10,426 nt of DNA from Lachnospiraceae bacterium (GCA_017958935.1 JAGDBR010000003.1:1-10426), one strand, 5' to 3'; positions 1-7,280 are shown, numbered from the stretch's first letter. Translations and numbers: made by a program. The notes: generated from the letters alone by a model not told the origin.

Positions 1-158
1 CGGTCCCGCGTCGCGTCCTTCGAGTGATTGTCGATGAAAATGATCTCATAGCCGTACGCCGGAAGATGCTGTTCGAACTCTTCGCGGATGGCGGCTGCCA
101 TCGCGTCGACGTTCTCTTCTTCGTTATAGCACGGCACTACTACGCTGATTGTTTTCAT
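1..158 (-). CDS. Family 2 glycosyltransferase, N-terminal fragment (cut by window edge)
   Basis: Only the first 52 residues are present; the gene runs off the left edge. The protein opens with MKTISVVVPCYNEEENV, the classic first beta strand and loop of a GT-A fold glycosyltransferase, and continues to YEIIFIDNHSKDAT (residues 37-50), where D43 and the following NHS correspond to the nucleotide-sugar-binding D-x-x-S motif. This pattern resembles the DPM1/GtrB/ArnC-like branch, which transfers a sugar from a nucleotide donor to a polyprenyl phosphate, but the C-terminal part that would show membrane helices is missing, so donor and acceptor are unknown. The ATG has a GGAG (164-167) 5 nt upstream and lies 16 nt after the stop of the dehydratase gene, so the two are probably co-transcribed. 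The context suggests surface glycan synthesis. The family call is firm; the subfamily is inference. Confidence 0.85.
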   Translation of the reverse strand, partial: MKTISVVVPCYNEEENVDAMAAAIREEFEQHLPAYGYEIIFIDNHSKDATRD

Positions 159-174
159 AACGGCTCCAAACAGG

Positions 175-1221
175 TCATATTTCGGCGAAAAACGCCTCTG
201 TCTGCGCTTCCAGGCACGCGGACGGAGAATCGCTCTTCGCAAATTCAACGGTCTTTAAAACGGCTTTTTCGGCGTCCCAGACGGGTCTCCAGCCGAAGGT
301 CTTCTTGAGTTTTTCGTTGCTTAAGCGCAGGAGGCGCGCTTCGTGCGGGCCGCCGTCCCCGTGCGCTTCGTACGCAAGCCCCTCTCCCCAGGCCCTGCAG
401 AAGGTCTCGGCCATGAACCGGACCGTCCGGCAGTCCCGTTCGTCGGGACCGACGTTGTAGGCGCCGGCGAGCGACGCATCTTCGTACTGCGCCTTCAGGA
501 TCAGCAGGTAGACGTACAGCGGCTCCAGCACGTGCTGGAAGGGCCTGACGGCGTCCGGGTTCCGGAGCACGACCGTCTTCCCGGCCTTCGCGGCGCGCAC
601 GCAGTCCGGCAGCAGCCGGTCCGCGGCATAGTCGCCGCCGCCGATCACATTGCCGGCGCGGGCCGTCGAGACCGGGATCCCGAGGTCCTTAAAATACGAG
701 CGTACGTAAGCGTGCGTCACGAGTTCCGAGCAGGATTTCGAGTTCGAATAGGGATCGAAGCCGTCGAGGCGGTCCTCCTCCGTGCGGGGCAGGTCGTCCT
801 CGGGATTCTCGTAGACCTTGTCGGTCGTGACGTTCAGGACGGATCGTACGGACGGACAGCGCCGCGCGCATTCCAATACGTTCACGGTGCCCATCACGTT
901 CGTTTCGTAGGTCAGGCGGGGCTTCAGATAGGATTCCCGGACGATGGGCTGCGCCGCCATGTGCAGCACGAATTCCGGGCGGAACGAATCGAACAGCGCC
1001 TGCAGCCCGTCAAAGTCGCGGACGTCGCCGCGGACGTCGTATTCCCCGAGCCTTTCGTGCAGGGAAAGCTCTTCGAACAGAGACGGCTCCGTCGGCGGAT
1101 CGAGCGCGTAGCCGGCAACGACCGCGCCCGCCTTCAGCAGGAGCGCCGTCATCCAGCTGCCCTTGAAGCCCGTGTGCCCCGTCACGAGCACGCGCCTGTT
1201 TTCAAAAAACGTCAGGTTCAT
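175..1221 (-). CDS. rfbG: CDP-glucose 4,6-dehydratase (RfbG type), extended SDR family
   Basis: This 348-residue cytoplasmic enzyme probably converts CDP-glucose to CDP-4-keto-6-deoxyglucose, the entry step to CDP-linked 3,6-dideoxyhexoses used in surface polysaccharides. The sequence shows the NAD-binding glycine motif GHTGFKG (15-21), the GYALDPPTEPSLFE segment (37-50) typical of RfbG, AAQPIVRESY (89-98), TTDK (132-135), the catalytic Y158-x3-K162 in DPYSNSK, and RPFQHVLEPL (226-235). Length fits the family (about 350-360). The ATG overlaps the engB stop as ATGA and has a strong GGAGG (1228-1232) 6 nt upstream inside engB, so translation is probably coupled. The usual partner, glucose-1-phosphate cytidylyltransferase (RfbF), is not in the window; it might lie beyond the left edge. 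A related NDP-sugar dehydratase or epimerase is the alternative, but the PPT-PSLFE block favours the CDP-glucose enzyme. Confidence 0.85.
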   Translation of the reverse strand: MNLTFFENRRVLVTGHTGFKGSWMTALLLKAGAVVAGYALDPPTEPSLFEELSLHERLGEYDVRGDVRDFDGLQALFDSFRPEFVLHMAAQPIVRESYLKPRLTYETNVMGTVNVLECARRCPSVRSVLNVTTDKVYENPEDDLPRTEEDRLDGFDPYSNSKSCSELVTHAYVRSYFKDLGIPVSTARAGNVIGGGDYAADRLLPDCVRAAKAGKTVVLRNPDAVRPFQHVLEPLYVYLLILKAQYEDASLAGAYNVGPDERDCRTVRFMAETFCRAWGEGLAYEAHGDGGPHEARLLRLSNEKLKKTFGWRPVWDAEKAVLKTVEFAKSDSPSACLEAQTEAFFAEI

Positions 1222-1814
1222 TCGTTTCCTCCGTCCAGAAAGGAGCCGATCAGGTCCAGGATCTCCTCAACGCCCTGTTTCGTCACGGCGGAGAACGGAA
1301 AGGCCGCCTGCCCTTCCTTCATGCCCAGGGCCTTCCGGATCATCGCCAGGTTCTTCGCCTGCTCGTTCCGGGACAGTTTGTCCGCCTTCGTCAGGATGAC
1401 GGCCGGCGTGAAGCCGTTCTGCACGATCCAGTCATACATCTGCACGTCGTTCTTCGACGGCGCGTGGCGCATGTCGATCAGCAGGAACACGGCCTTCAGC
1501 ATTTCCGACGTCTGCAGGTACCGCTCGATCATCCGGCCCCATTTCGCCTTCGTCTCCTCCGGGACCTTCGCGTAGCCGTAGCCCGGCAGGTCCACGAAGT
1601 AGAAGGCGCCGTTCATCTTGTAGAAATTGATGGTCTGGGTCTTGCCCGGCGACGACGAGGTGCGCGCGTAGGACTTGCGGTTCGACAGCGCGTTGATCAG
1701 CGAAGACTTGCCGACGTTCGACTTCCCGGCAAAAGCGAATTCCGGGCAGGCGTTCGACGGCAGGACGCTCGTGATCCCGCAGACCGTCTCCAGTTCGATC
1801 GATTTGATGACCAT
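1218..1814 (-). CDS. engB: Ribosome biogenesis GTP-binding protein EngB (YihA/YsxC)
   Basis: EngB is a small essential TRAFAC GTPase that takes part in late assembly of the 50S ribosomal subunit. All G motifs are visible (numbered from the GTG-start version, 199 residues): G1 GKSNVGKSS (31-39), G2 PGKTQ with T60, G3 DLPGYGYAK (76-84), G4 TKAD (143-146) and a G5-like FSA (175-177). Length is normal. The start is ambiguous: a GTG at 1815-1817 is directly followed by an ATG at 1812-1814, and an in-frame TAA (1818-1820) lies just before the GTG. I chose the ATG because MVIKS aligns well with the family N terminus (B. subtilis YsxC begins MKVTKS). The ribosome binding site is weak: only GGG (1825-1827), 7 nt from the GTG and 10 nt from the ATG. 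A hairpin sits just upstream. The stop overlaps the next gene by 4 nt. In many clostridia engB follows lon after clpX; no lon is present here. Confidence 0.95.
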   Translation of the reverse strand: MVIKSIELETVCGITSVLPSNACPEFAFAGKSNVGKSSLINALSNRKSYARTSSSPGKTQTINFYKMNGAFYFVDLPGYGYAKVPEETKAKWGRMIERYLQTSEMLKAVFLLIDMRHAPSKNDVQMYDWIVQNGFTPAVILTKADKLSRNEQAKNLAMIRKALGMKEGQAAFPFSAVTKQGVEEILDLIGSFLDGGNE

Positions 1815-1826
1815 CACTTAAATACC

Positions 1827-1854
1827 CAAAAGAGGCGCCGCAAAAGACGCCTCT
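1827..1854 (-). terminator. Hairpin with short U run between clpX and engB (terminator or attenuator)
   Basis: Read on the minus strand, AGAGGCGTC, loop TTTTGC and GGCGCCTCT form a 9-bp stem with one G-U pair (1831-1854), starting 15 nt after the clpX stop and ending in TTTTGGG. This is the form of an intrinsic terminator, but the U run is only four long and is broken by GGG, so termination is probably partial. Only about 13 nt separate the hairpin from the engB start, which leaves no room for a promoter after it. engB must therefore be read through this hairpin or from a promoter inside clpX. Confidence 0.55.
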
Positions 1855-1869
1855 CATTCTTTACGTTTA

Positions 1870-3144
1870 TCAGGCCGTTCCGGAAAGCCTCTGCCGGCCG
1901 TCCTTCAGCGTCAGGACCGGCGCCGCCCCGTTCTCGACCATTTCCTTCGTGATCGTGCAGGACGCGATGTCCTCCTCCGAGGGCAGCTCGAACATGATGT
2001 TCTTCATGACGTCCTCGAGGATCGCGCGCAGGCCTCTGGCGCCCGTCTTCCGGGCGACGGCCCTGCCGGCGATCGCGAGCAGCGCGTCGTCGTCGAACTT
2101 CAGCTCGATGCCGTCTACCGAGAACAGCTCCTGATACTGCTTCGTCAGGGCGTTCTTCGGCTCCGTCAGGATGCGGACCAGGGAATCCCGGTCCAGAAGG
2201 TCCAGCGTCACGGTGACCGGTACGCGGCCGATCAGTTCCGGGATCAGGCCGAACTTCACGAGGTCCTCCGGCATGACCTTCTTCAGCAGGAAGTTGATGT
2301 CCTGCTCGCTCTTGTCGATCAGCGGCGCGTTGAAGCCGATCGAGCCGGCCTCCTGGCGCGCCTGGATGATCTTCTCCAGCCCGTCGAAGGCACCGCCGAC
2401 GATGAACAGGATGTTCGTCGTGTTGATCGGGATGCACTCCTGCTGCGGATGCTTGCGGCCGCCCTGCGGCGGGACGTTCGCGTCCGTGCCTTCGATGATC
2501 TTCAGCAGCGCCTGCTGCACGCCTTCGCCCGACACGTCGCGGGTGATCGAGACGTTCTCGCCCTTCTTCGAGATCTTGTCGATCTCATCGATGTAGACGA
2601 TGCCCATCTCGGCGCGCGGCAGATCGAAATCCGCCGCCTGGATCAGCTTCAGCAGGATCGTTTCGACGTCTTCTCCGACGTAGCCGGCCTCGGTGAGCGA
2701 GGTCGCGTCGGCGATCGCGAACGGCACGTTCAGGATCTTCGCCAGCGTCTGCGCAAGATACGTCTTGCCGGAGCCGGTCGGGCCGATCATGAGCACGTTG
2801 CTCTTCTGGATCTCGACCTCCGAACCGCGCAGCTGCGTGATGCGTTTGTAATGATTGTAGACCGCCACGCAGAGCGCGCGCTTCGCGGCCTCCTGCCCGA
2901 TCACGTACTCGTCCAGTTTTTCCTTCATCTGGGCGGGTTTCAGCAGGTTGATGTGAAGATCGGGCGCGCCGCCCGTCCGGACGTCCGCCGCCTCTTCTTC
3001 GATGACCTCCCGGCACAGCTCCACGCACTCGTCGCAAATATAGGTGCCGCGGGTCCTCCCGGCGATCAGCTTCCGGACCTGGCTGCTCGGCTTTCCGCAA
3101 AAGGAACAGACGTAGCGGTCATCCGTATTACGGTTGTTAGGCAT
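1870..3144 (-). CDS. clpX: ATP-dependent Clp protease ATP-binding subunit ClpX
   Basis: ClpX is the AAA+ hexameric unfoldase that recognises tagged substrates and feeds them into ClpP. At 424 residues it has normal length and looks fully functional. The N-terminal C4 zinc-binding domain has C13, C16, C37 and C40. The AAA+ core shows Walker A GPTGSGKT (121-128), Walker B IVYIDEID (182-189), the GYVG pore loop (154-157), the RKH pore loop (230-232), the IGF tripeptide (269-271) that docks on ClpP, the arginine finger R307 in ELIGR, and the sensor-2 GAR ending at R370. The IGF loop supports real partnership with the adjacent clpP. The ATG has AAGGAG (3150-3155) 5 nt upstream; this site overlaps the clpP stop codon, and the two genes are 9 nt apart, so they are tightly co-expressed. 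The stop is followed by a hairpin. Confidence 0.98.
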   Translation of the reverse strand: MPNNRNTDDRYVCSFCGKPSSQVRKLIAGRTRGTYICDECVELCREVIEEEAADVRTGGAPDLHINLLKPAQMKEKLDEYVIGQEAAKRALCVAVYNHYKRITQLRGSEVEIQKSNVLMIGPTGSGKTYLAQTLAKILNVPFAIADATSLTEAGYVGEDVETILLKLIQAADFDLPRAEMGIVYIDEIDKISKKGENVSITRDVSGEGVQQALLKIIEGTDANVPPQGGRKHPQQECIPINTTNILFIVGGAFDGLEKIIQARQEAGSIGFNAPLIDKSEQDINFLLKKVMPEDLVKFGLIPELIGRVPVTVTLDLLDRDSLVRILTEPKNALTKQYQELFSVDGIELKFDDDALLAIAGRAVARKTGARGLRAILEDVMKNIMFELPSEEDIASCTITKEMVENGAAPVLTLKDGRQRLSGTA

Positions 3145-3153
3145 GCTTGCTCC

Positions 3154-3735
3154 TTAGTGATTCTTGATGATCTCGTCCACAAGGCCGTAAGCCTTCGCTT
3201 CTTCGGCGCTCATCCAGTTGTCGCGCTCGGTGTCGCGCTTGATCGTCTCCAGATCCTGGCCGGTGAACTCCGAAAGCATGCGGTTCATCTTCTCGCGGAT
3301 CTTCAGGATGTGCTCCGCCGCGATCTGGATCTCGGTCGCCTGGCCCTGCGCGCCGCCCATCGGCTGATGGATCAGCACTTCGGAATTCGGGAGCGCATAG
3401 CGCTTGCCCTTCGTGCCGCCCGCGAGCAGGAAGGCGCCCATGGACGCCGCCATGCCGACGCAGATCGTCGAAACGTCGCACTTGATGTAATTCATGGTGT
3501 CATAGATCGCCATGCCCGCGGAGATCGATCCGCCGGGGGAATTGATGTAAAGGCTGATGTCCTTGGACGGATCCTCGGACTCCAGGAACAGCAGCTGCGC
3601 GACCACCAGGCCCGCGGTGACGTCATTGACCTCGTCCGCCAGGAAGATGATGCGTTCCTTCAGAAGGCGCGAATAAATGTCAAACGCGCGTTCGCCCCTG
3701 TTCGTTTCCTCGATGACTGTCGGGACCAGTGCCAT
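3154..3735 (-). CDS. clpP: ATP-dependent Clp protease proteolytic subunit ClpP
   Basis: ClpP is the serine peptidase that forms a two-ring tetradecamer and degrades proteins unfolded by ClpX (and by ClpC or ClpA where present). The 193-residue protein carries the full catalytic triad: S98 in [10 protein letters not shown]123 in LIHQPMGG and D172 in ERDN. The oxyanion-region INSPGGS (64-70) and the family N terminus [29 protein letters not shown] start are present, so the short propeptide and axial loop appear intact. The ATG has AAAGGAG (3741-3747) 5 nt upstream. It lies 18 nt after tig and 9 nt before clpX, in the usual tig-clpP-clpX order. I see no CtsR-type tandem heptamer operator upstream, so heat-shock control through CtsR is not supported by the sequence shown. 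Confidence 0.98.
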   Translation of the reverse strand: MALVPTVIEETNRGERAFDIYSRLLKERIIFLADEVNDVTAGLVVAQLLFLESEDPSKDISLYINSPGGSISAGMAIYDTMNYIKCDVSTICVGMAASMGAFLLAGGTKGKRYALPNSEVLIHQPMGGAQGQATEIQIAAEHILKIREKMNRMLSEFTGQDLETIKRDTERDNWMSAEEAKAYGLVDEIIKNH

Positions 3736-3753
3736 AATGTCTCCTTTCGGTCT

Positions 3754-5037
3754 TTACTGCGCGATCAGCTCGAAAGCCTTCTGCGCGGCCAGATCTTTGC
3801 GCATGTTCTCCTTGCCTTCCTCGCCGACGATCTCCTTGACCTTGTCAAGTTCCATCCGGTAGGTATCGGCAATGTTCTGATATTCCTTCTCGAAGTCTTC
3901 TTCGGTGACCTCGACGTTCTCCGCCTTTGCGATCGCGTCCAGCACGAGCGAGTTCTCGATGCGCGTCTTCGCCTCATACGTGAACTGCGCCTGCAGGTCC
4001 TCGAGCGTCTGGCCCGTGTACTTGAAGTACATGTCCAGGGACAGGCCCTGCTGCTGCAGCCGCTGCGCGTAGTCATTGACCAGCGTGCGCGCCTGCTCGT
4101 CGATCATCGCCTGCGGGATCAGCATCTTCGCGTTCTCGACCGCCTTGCGCAGGACCGCCTGCCTGTACTCCGCGTCCAGGCCGGACTGCTTGCGCTCTAC
4201 AAGCTTCTTCTTCGTGTCTTCCATGTATTCCGCGAGCGTGTCGAAATCGGACACTTCCTCGGCGAACTCGTCGTTCAGCTCCGGAAGCTCCCTGAACTTC
4301 ACGGCGTTGATCTTCACCTTGAAGACGGCCGGCTTGCCCGCCAGCTCCTTCGCGTGGTATTCCTCCGGGAACGTCACGTCGATGTCGAATTCCTCGCCGG
4401 CATTGCGGCCGATCAGCTGCTCCTCGAAGCCCGGGATGAAGGAATGGGAACCGATCGTCAGTTCATGGTTCTCGCCCTTGCCGCCGTCGAACGCGACGCC
4501 CGACTCGAAGCCTTCGTAGTCGATGACCGCGATGTCGCCGTCCTGCACCGGACGGTCCTCGACGGTGACCGTACGCGCGTTCTGCTCGCGGACGCGGTTC
4601 ACTTCCTGATCCACTTCCTCATCCGTCACTTCGGCGGTCTTCTTCTCGATGTCCTCGAAGCCCTTGTACTGTCCGAGCTCCACTTCCGGACGGAGCGCGA
4701 CCTCCGCGGTGAAAACGAAGGGCTTGCCCTTTTCGACCTGGACGACGTCGATCTCCGGACGGGAAACGATGTCGAGCGCCTTGCAGGCCTCGTCTTCCAT
4801 CGCCTTGTCGTACAGTTCCGGAATGATCTCGTTCGCCGCGTCTTCGTAGAAGATGCCCGGGCCGTAGATCTTCTCGATCATGGCGCGGGGCGCCTTGCCC
4901 TTGCGGAAGCCCTGCACGTTGATGCGGTTCTTGTTCTTCTGGAACGCCTTCTGCAGCGCCGCTTCAAATTCTTCCACGGTAGACTCGATCGTGATCTTCG
5001 CCATATTGCCGTCGGTTTTTTCGACCTTGATACTCAT
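3754..5037 (-). CDS. tig: Trigger factor (ribosome-associated chaperone / peptidyl-prolyl isomerase)
   Basis: Trigger factor binds at the ribosomal exit tunnel and shields nascent chains; its FKBP-like domain has prolyl isomerase activity. The 427-residue protein has the three-part layout. The N-terminal ribosome-binding domain contains the signature loop GFRKGKAP (43-50). The FKBP-type domain spans roughly residues 160-247, with VIDYEGF (171-177), FDGGKGEN (183-190), the SFIPGFEEQLIG segment (199-210) and TFPEEY (222-227). The remaining helical C-terminal domain forms the chaperone cradle. The ATG has GGAGG (5044-5048) 6 nt upstream. It is the first gene of the tig-clpP-clpX unit, with its own likely promoter in the preceding gap. 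Pairing a folding factor with the ClpXP protease puts nascent-chain folding and disposal under common expression. Confidence 0.98.
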   Translation of the reverse strand: MSIKVEKTDGNMAKITIESTVEEFEAALQKAFQKNKNRINVQGFRKGKAPRAMIEKIYGPGIFYEDAANEIIPELYDKAMEDEACKALDIVSRPEIDVVQVEKGKPFVFTAEVALRPEVELGQYKGFEDIEKKTAEVTDEEVDQEVNRVREQNARTVTVEDRPVQDGDIAVIDYEGFESGVAFDGGKGENHELTIGSHSFIPGFEEQLIGRNAGEEFDIDVTFPEEYHAKELAGKPAVFKVKINAVKFRELPELNDEFAEEVSDFDTLAEYMEDTKKKLVERKQSGLDAEYRQAVLRKAVENAKMLIPQAMIDEQARTLVNDYAQRLQQQGLSLDMYFKYTGQTLEDLQAQFTYEAKTRIENSLVLDAIAKAENVEVTEEDFEKEYQNIADTYRMELDKVKEIVGEEGKENMRKDLAAQKAFELIAQ

Positions 5038-5071
5038 TTCTTTCCTCCAAATGGATATTAGTTCACATACA

Positions 5072-5108
5072 GAGTGTTATTATAACACAATTCTTTATTT
5101 TATGCCAG
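5072..5108 (-). promoter_or_regulatory. Probable sigma-A-type promoter of tig-clpP-clpX
   Basis: On the minus strand TATAAT (5079-5084) is a perfect -10 box. A weak -35 candidate CTGGCA (5103-5108, four of six matches to TTGACA) lies 18 nt upstream and overlaps the last codons of ispG. The expected start of transcription is near 5072, giving an untranslated leader of about 35 nt before the tig ATG. The local AT-richness stands out from the GC-rich coding sequence on both sides. The -10 is convincing; the -35 is not strong. Confidence 0.6.
5074..5088. promoter_or_regulatory. 15-bp perfect inverted repeat covering the tig -10 box (candidate operator)
   Basis: The sequence GTGTTAT-A-ATAACAC (minus strand) has two perfect 7-bp arms around a single central base, and it encloses the whole TATAAT. 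A repressor bound here would block RNA polymerase at the tig promoter. The 7-1-7 layout is like that of Fur/Zur/PerR boxes, but the bases do not match their known consensus closely, and it is neither a CIRCE (HrcA) nor a CtsR site. The palindrome could also be partly a by-product of an AT-rich -10 region. The regulator is unknown. Confidence 0.4.
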
Positions 5109-6168
5109 TTCTTTTTATCTCTTCGAGCGCTTCTTCCAGGGCGGGCAGGAGACTGTCTTCCGGCAGTTTTTTCACGATCTGCCCGTGCCGGAACAGCAGG
5201 CCCTCGCCGTCGCCGCCGGCGATGCCCAGATCCGCTTCCTTTGCTTCTCCGGGGCCGTTCACGACGCATCCCATGACCGCGACCTTCAGGTCCAGGTCCG
5301 CGTACTTTTCCGCCATCTTCTCGACCTTTCCTGCAAGACCGATGAGGTCGATCCGCGTCCTGCCGCAGGTCGGGCAGGAAACGACCTCGATGCCGCCCTT
5401 CTTCAGGCCGAGCGTCCGCAGGATCAGCTTCGCCGACCGGACCTCCTCGACGGGGTCGCCCGTCAGGGAGACACGGACCGTGTCGCCGATGCCCTTGTCC
5501 AGGATCAGGCCGAGCCCGATCGCGGATTTGATGTTCCCCGATGTCAGCGTGCCGGCCTCGGTGATGCCGACGTGCAGCGGATGGCGGCACTGCGGCGCGA
5601 GCAGCTCGTGCGCACGCACGCACATCATGACGTCCGATGACTTGATCGACACGACGAGCTCGTCATAGCCCAGATCTTCGATGATCCGGACCTTGTCGAG
5701 CGCGGATTCCACGAGGCCTTCCGCCGTGACGCCGCCATATTTCGCAATCAGTTCCTTTTCAAGCGAGCCCGAATTCACGCCGACGCGGATCGGCACCTGC
5801 CGTTCCCTGCAGGCGTCGACGACCGCGCGGATCCTGTCCGGTCCGCCGATGTTGCCGGGATTGATGCGGATCTTGTCCGCCCCGTTCTCGACGGCCAGGA
5901 TGGCCATCCGGTAGTCGAAATGGATGTCCGCGACGAGCGGGATCGCGATCTCCTTTTTGATCGCGCCGATCGCGCGGCACGCTTCCTCCGTCGGCGCCGT
6001 GCAGCGGATGATCTCGCAGCCTGCGTCCTGCAGGCGCAGGATCTGCTCCACCGTCGCCTTCACGTCCTCGGTGCGCGTGTTCGTCATCGACTGGATCGCG
6101 ACGGGATTGCCGTTCCCGATCACGACGTTCCCGATCCTGACGGGCTTCGTCCGTTCCCTGTAAGTCAT
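5095..6168 (-). CDS. ispG: 4-hydroxy-3-methylbut-2-en-1-yl diphosphate synthase IspG (GcpE)
   Basis: IspG is the cytoplasmic iron-sulfur enzyme of the MEP isoprenoid pathway that reductively converts 2-C-methyl-D-erythritol 2,4-cyclodiphosphate to HMBPP. The 357-residue protein has an N-terminal TIM-barrel part (VAIQSMTNTRTEDV at 23-36, VADIHFDYRMAI at 79-90, KIRINPGNIG at 99-108) and a C-terminal cluster-binding part. The [4Fe-4S] ligands are visible: C265 and C268 in SCPTCGR, C301 in MGCVVNGPGE, and E308. It is the short bacterial form without the plant-type insertion. Its ATG overlaps the rseP stop as ATGA, with AAAGGTG (6177-6183) upstream, so translation is probably coupled. It is the last gene of the envelope block. 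No clear terminator follows; the tig promoter begins inside its last codons. Confidence 0.97.
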   Translation of the reverse strand: MTYRERTKPVRIGNVVIGNGNPVAIQSMTNTRTEDVKATVEQILRLQDAGCEIIRCTAPTEEACRAIGAIKKEIAIPLVADIHFDYRMAILAVENGADKIRINPGNIGGPDRIRAVVDACRERQVPIRVGVNSGSLEKELIAKYGGVTAEGLVESALDKVRIIEDLGYDELVVSIKSSDVMMCVRAHELLAPQCRHPLHVGITEAGTLTSGNIKSAIGLGLILDKGIGDTVRVSLTGDPVEEVRSAKLILRTLGLKKGGIEVVSCPTCGRTRIDLIGLAGKVEKMAEKYADLDLKVAVMGCVVNGPGEAKEADLGIAGGDGEGLLFRHGQIVKKLPEDSLLPALEEALEEIKRTGIK

Positions 6169-7280
6169 TTAAAGAACACCTTTCGAATATCGTTGAAGAA
6201 GACCACCGCCACGAGCAGCAGCATGAGGACCACGCCGATGACCGTGATGACGGCTTCCGTCTTTCTGTTCAAGGGCTTGCCCCTGACCGCTTCCACGAAC
6301 AGCAGGAGCAGCTTCCCGCCGTCCAGCGCCGGGATCGGCAGCAGGTTCATGATGCCGAGGTTCGCGGAGATGAACGCCGTAAAATTGATGATGTTGATCA
6401 GGACCCAGAAGGCGGTGACCCAGAAGCCCTCGCCCTTCGTGTCCTGCTCGACCTCCGTGACGATCTCGGTGACCGTGCTCGCGACCCCGACCGGGCCGGA
6501 CAGGTCGTTGAGAGAGCCTTTTCCGGAGAACAGGATCTTCAGGGATTTCACGACCAGGCCGCAGTTGTAGCCGAAGTCGTAGAACCCGTAGCGGAACATC
6601 TCGCCGGCATTCTTGCACTTGCGTCCGCCCGCGGAGGTGATGCCGATCAGGTACCGGCCCTCTTCCTCGTCCCAGACGGGCTTCAGGTCCGCCGTGCGCG
6701 TCTCGCCGTTCCGGACGTAGGTGACCTGCACCTCCTCGCCCTCATGGAGCGTCAGGTACAGGGAGACCTCCTTGAAGAAATGCATGCGCTCGCTGCCGAG
6801 CTTCACGATCTCGTCACCCGCCTGCAGGCCCGCTTCGGCCGCCGGAAAACCTTCCGAGACGCCCGCGACCGTCGAGGGCGTATAACCGACGAGGGCGATC
6901 ACGACGACCGACAGGATCAGCGCCAGGATGAAGTTGAAGGCCGGGCCGGCCGCGATGATCGCGATGCGCCGGAAGACCGGCTTCGAGCGGAACGCGTGCT
7001 CCGCGTCCGACACGACTTCGTCCGCGTCGGGGTCGTCGACGTCGCGGCTGAACAGCTCCTCCTGTCCGAGCAGCCGGCAGTAGCCGCCGAGCGGCAGGGC
7101 GCGCAGGCAGTATTTCGTCCCCTTCTTCACCCAGGAATGGATGCAGGGGCCCATGCCGATCGAGAATTCGGTCACGCCGACGCCGTTATGCTTCGCGACG
7201 AGAAAATGACCCAGCTCGTGAATGAAGATCACGAGCCCGATCATGAGAATGAAACAGATTAGGCTGATGACTTGTGTCAA
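6165..7280 (-). CDS. rseP: RseP-family site-2 intramembrane zinc metalloprotease
   Basis: This 371-residue membrane protein belongs to the M50 site-2 proteases, which cut transmembrane segments such as those of anti-sigma factors, remnant signal peptides or pheromone precursors. HELGH (21-25) in the first membrane segment supplies two zinc-binding histidines and the catalytic E22; D320 in the PALDGGKL segment is the third zinc ligand. Hydrophobic segments lie at about 4-28, 105-131, 288-312 and 342-362, with one PDZ domain at about 135-200 (EGFPAAEAGLQAGDEIVKL-type core). The start codon is TTG (7278-7280) with AGGAG (7289-7293) 8 nt upstream; it places HExxH at the usual distance from the N terminus, and no in-frame ATG is better. 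It lies 14 nt after dxr and overlaps ispG by 4 nt. The substrate cannot be told from this window. Confidence 0.95.
   Translation of the reverse strand: MTQVISLICFILMIGLVIFIHELGHFLVAKHNGVGVTEFSIGMGPCIHSWVKKGTKYCLRALPLGGYCRLLGQEELFSRDVDDPDADEVVSDAEHAFRSKPVFRRIAIIAAGPAFNFILALILSVVVIALVGYTPSTVAGVSEGFPAAEAGLQAGDEIVKLGSERMHFFKEVSLYLTLHEGEEVQVTYVRNGETRTADLKPVWDEEEGRYLIGITSAGGRKCKNAGEMFRYGFYDFGYNCGLVVKSLKILFSGKGSLNDLSGPVGVASTVTEIVTEVEQDTKGEGFWVTAFWVLINIINFTAFISANLGIMNLLPIPALDGGKLLLLFVEAVRGKPLNRKTEAVITVIGVVLMLLLVAVVFFNDIRKVFFK

Noticed and set aside
343..1575. A 410-codon open frame on the plus strand opposite the dehydratase and engB genes
   Set aside because: It mirrors two well-supported genes, is highly Arg- and Val-rich, and matches no family I recognise; it is a GC-composition artefact.
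2449..5061. An 870-codon open frame on the plus strand opposite tig, clpP and clpX
   Set aside because: All three genes lie in the same frame and this frame is their exact codon-phase mirror. Its stops would need sense codons TTA, CTA or TCA, which are rare in this GC-rich sequence. The translation is Arg/Leu/Asp-rich with no recognisable domain.
5074..5088. The tig-upstream palindrome as a terminator for ispG
   Set aside because: With a workable loop the stem is only about 5 bp of mixed pairs, and no U run follows; it also encloses a perfect -10 box.
5038..5094. CtsR or CIRCE heat-shock operator upstream of tig-clpP-clpX
   Set aside because: I looked for tandem GGTCAAA heptamers and for the TTAGCACTC-N9-GAGTGCTAA form; neither is present in this gap or in the tig-clpP gap.
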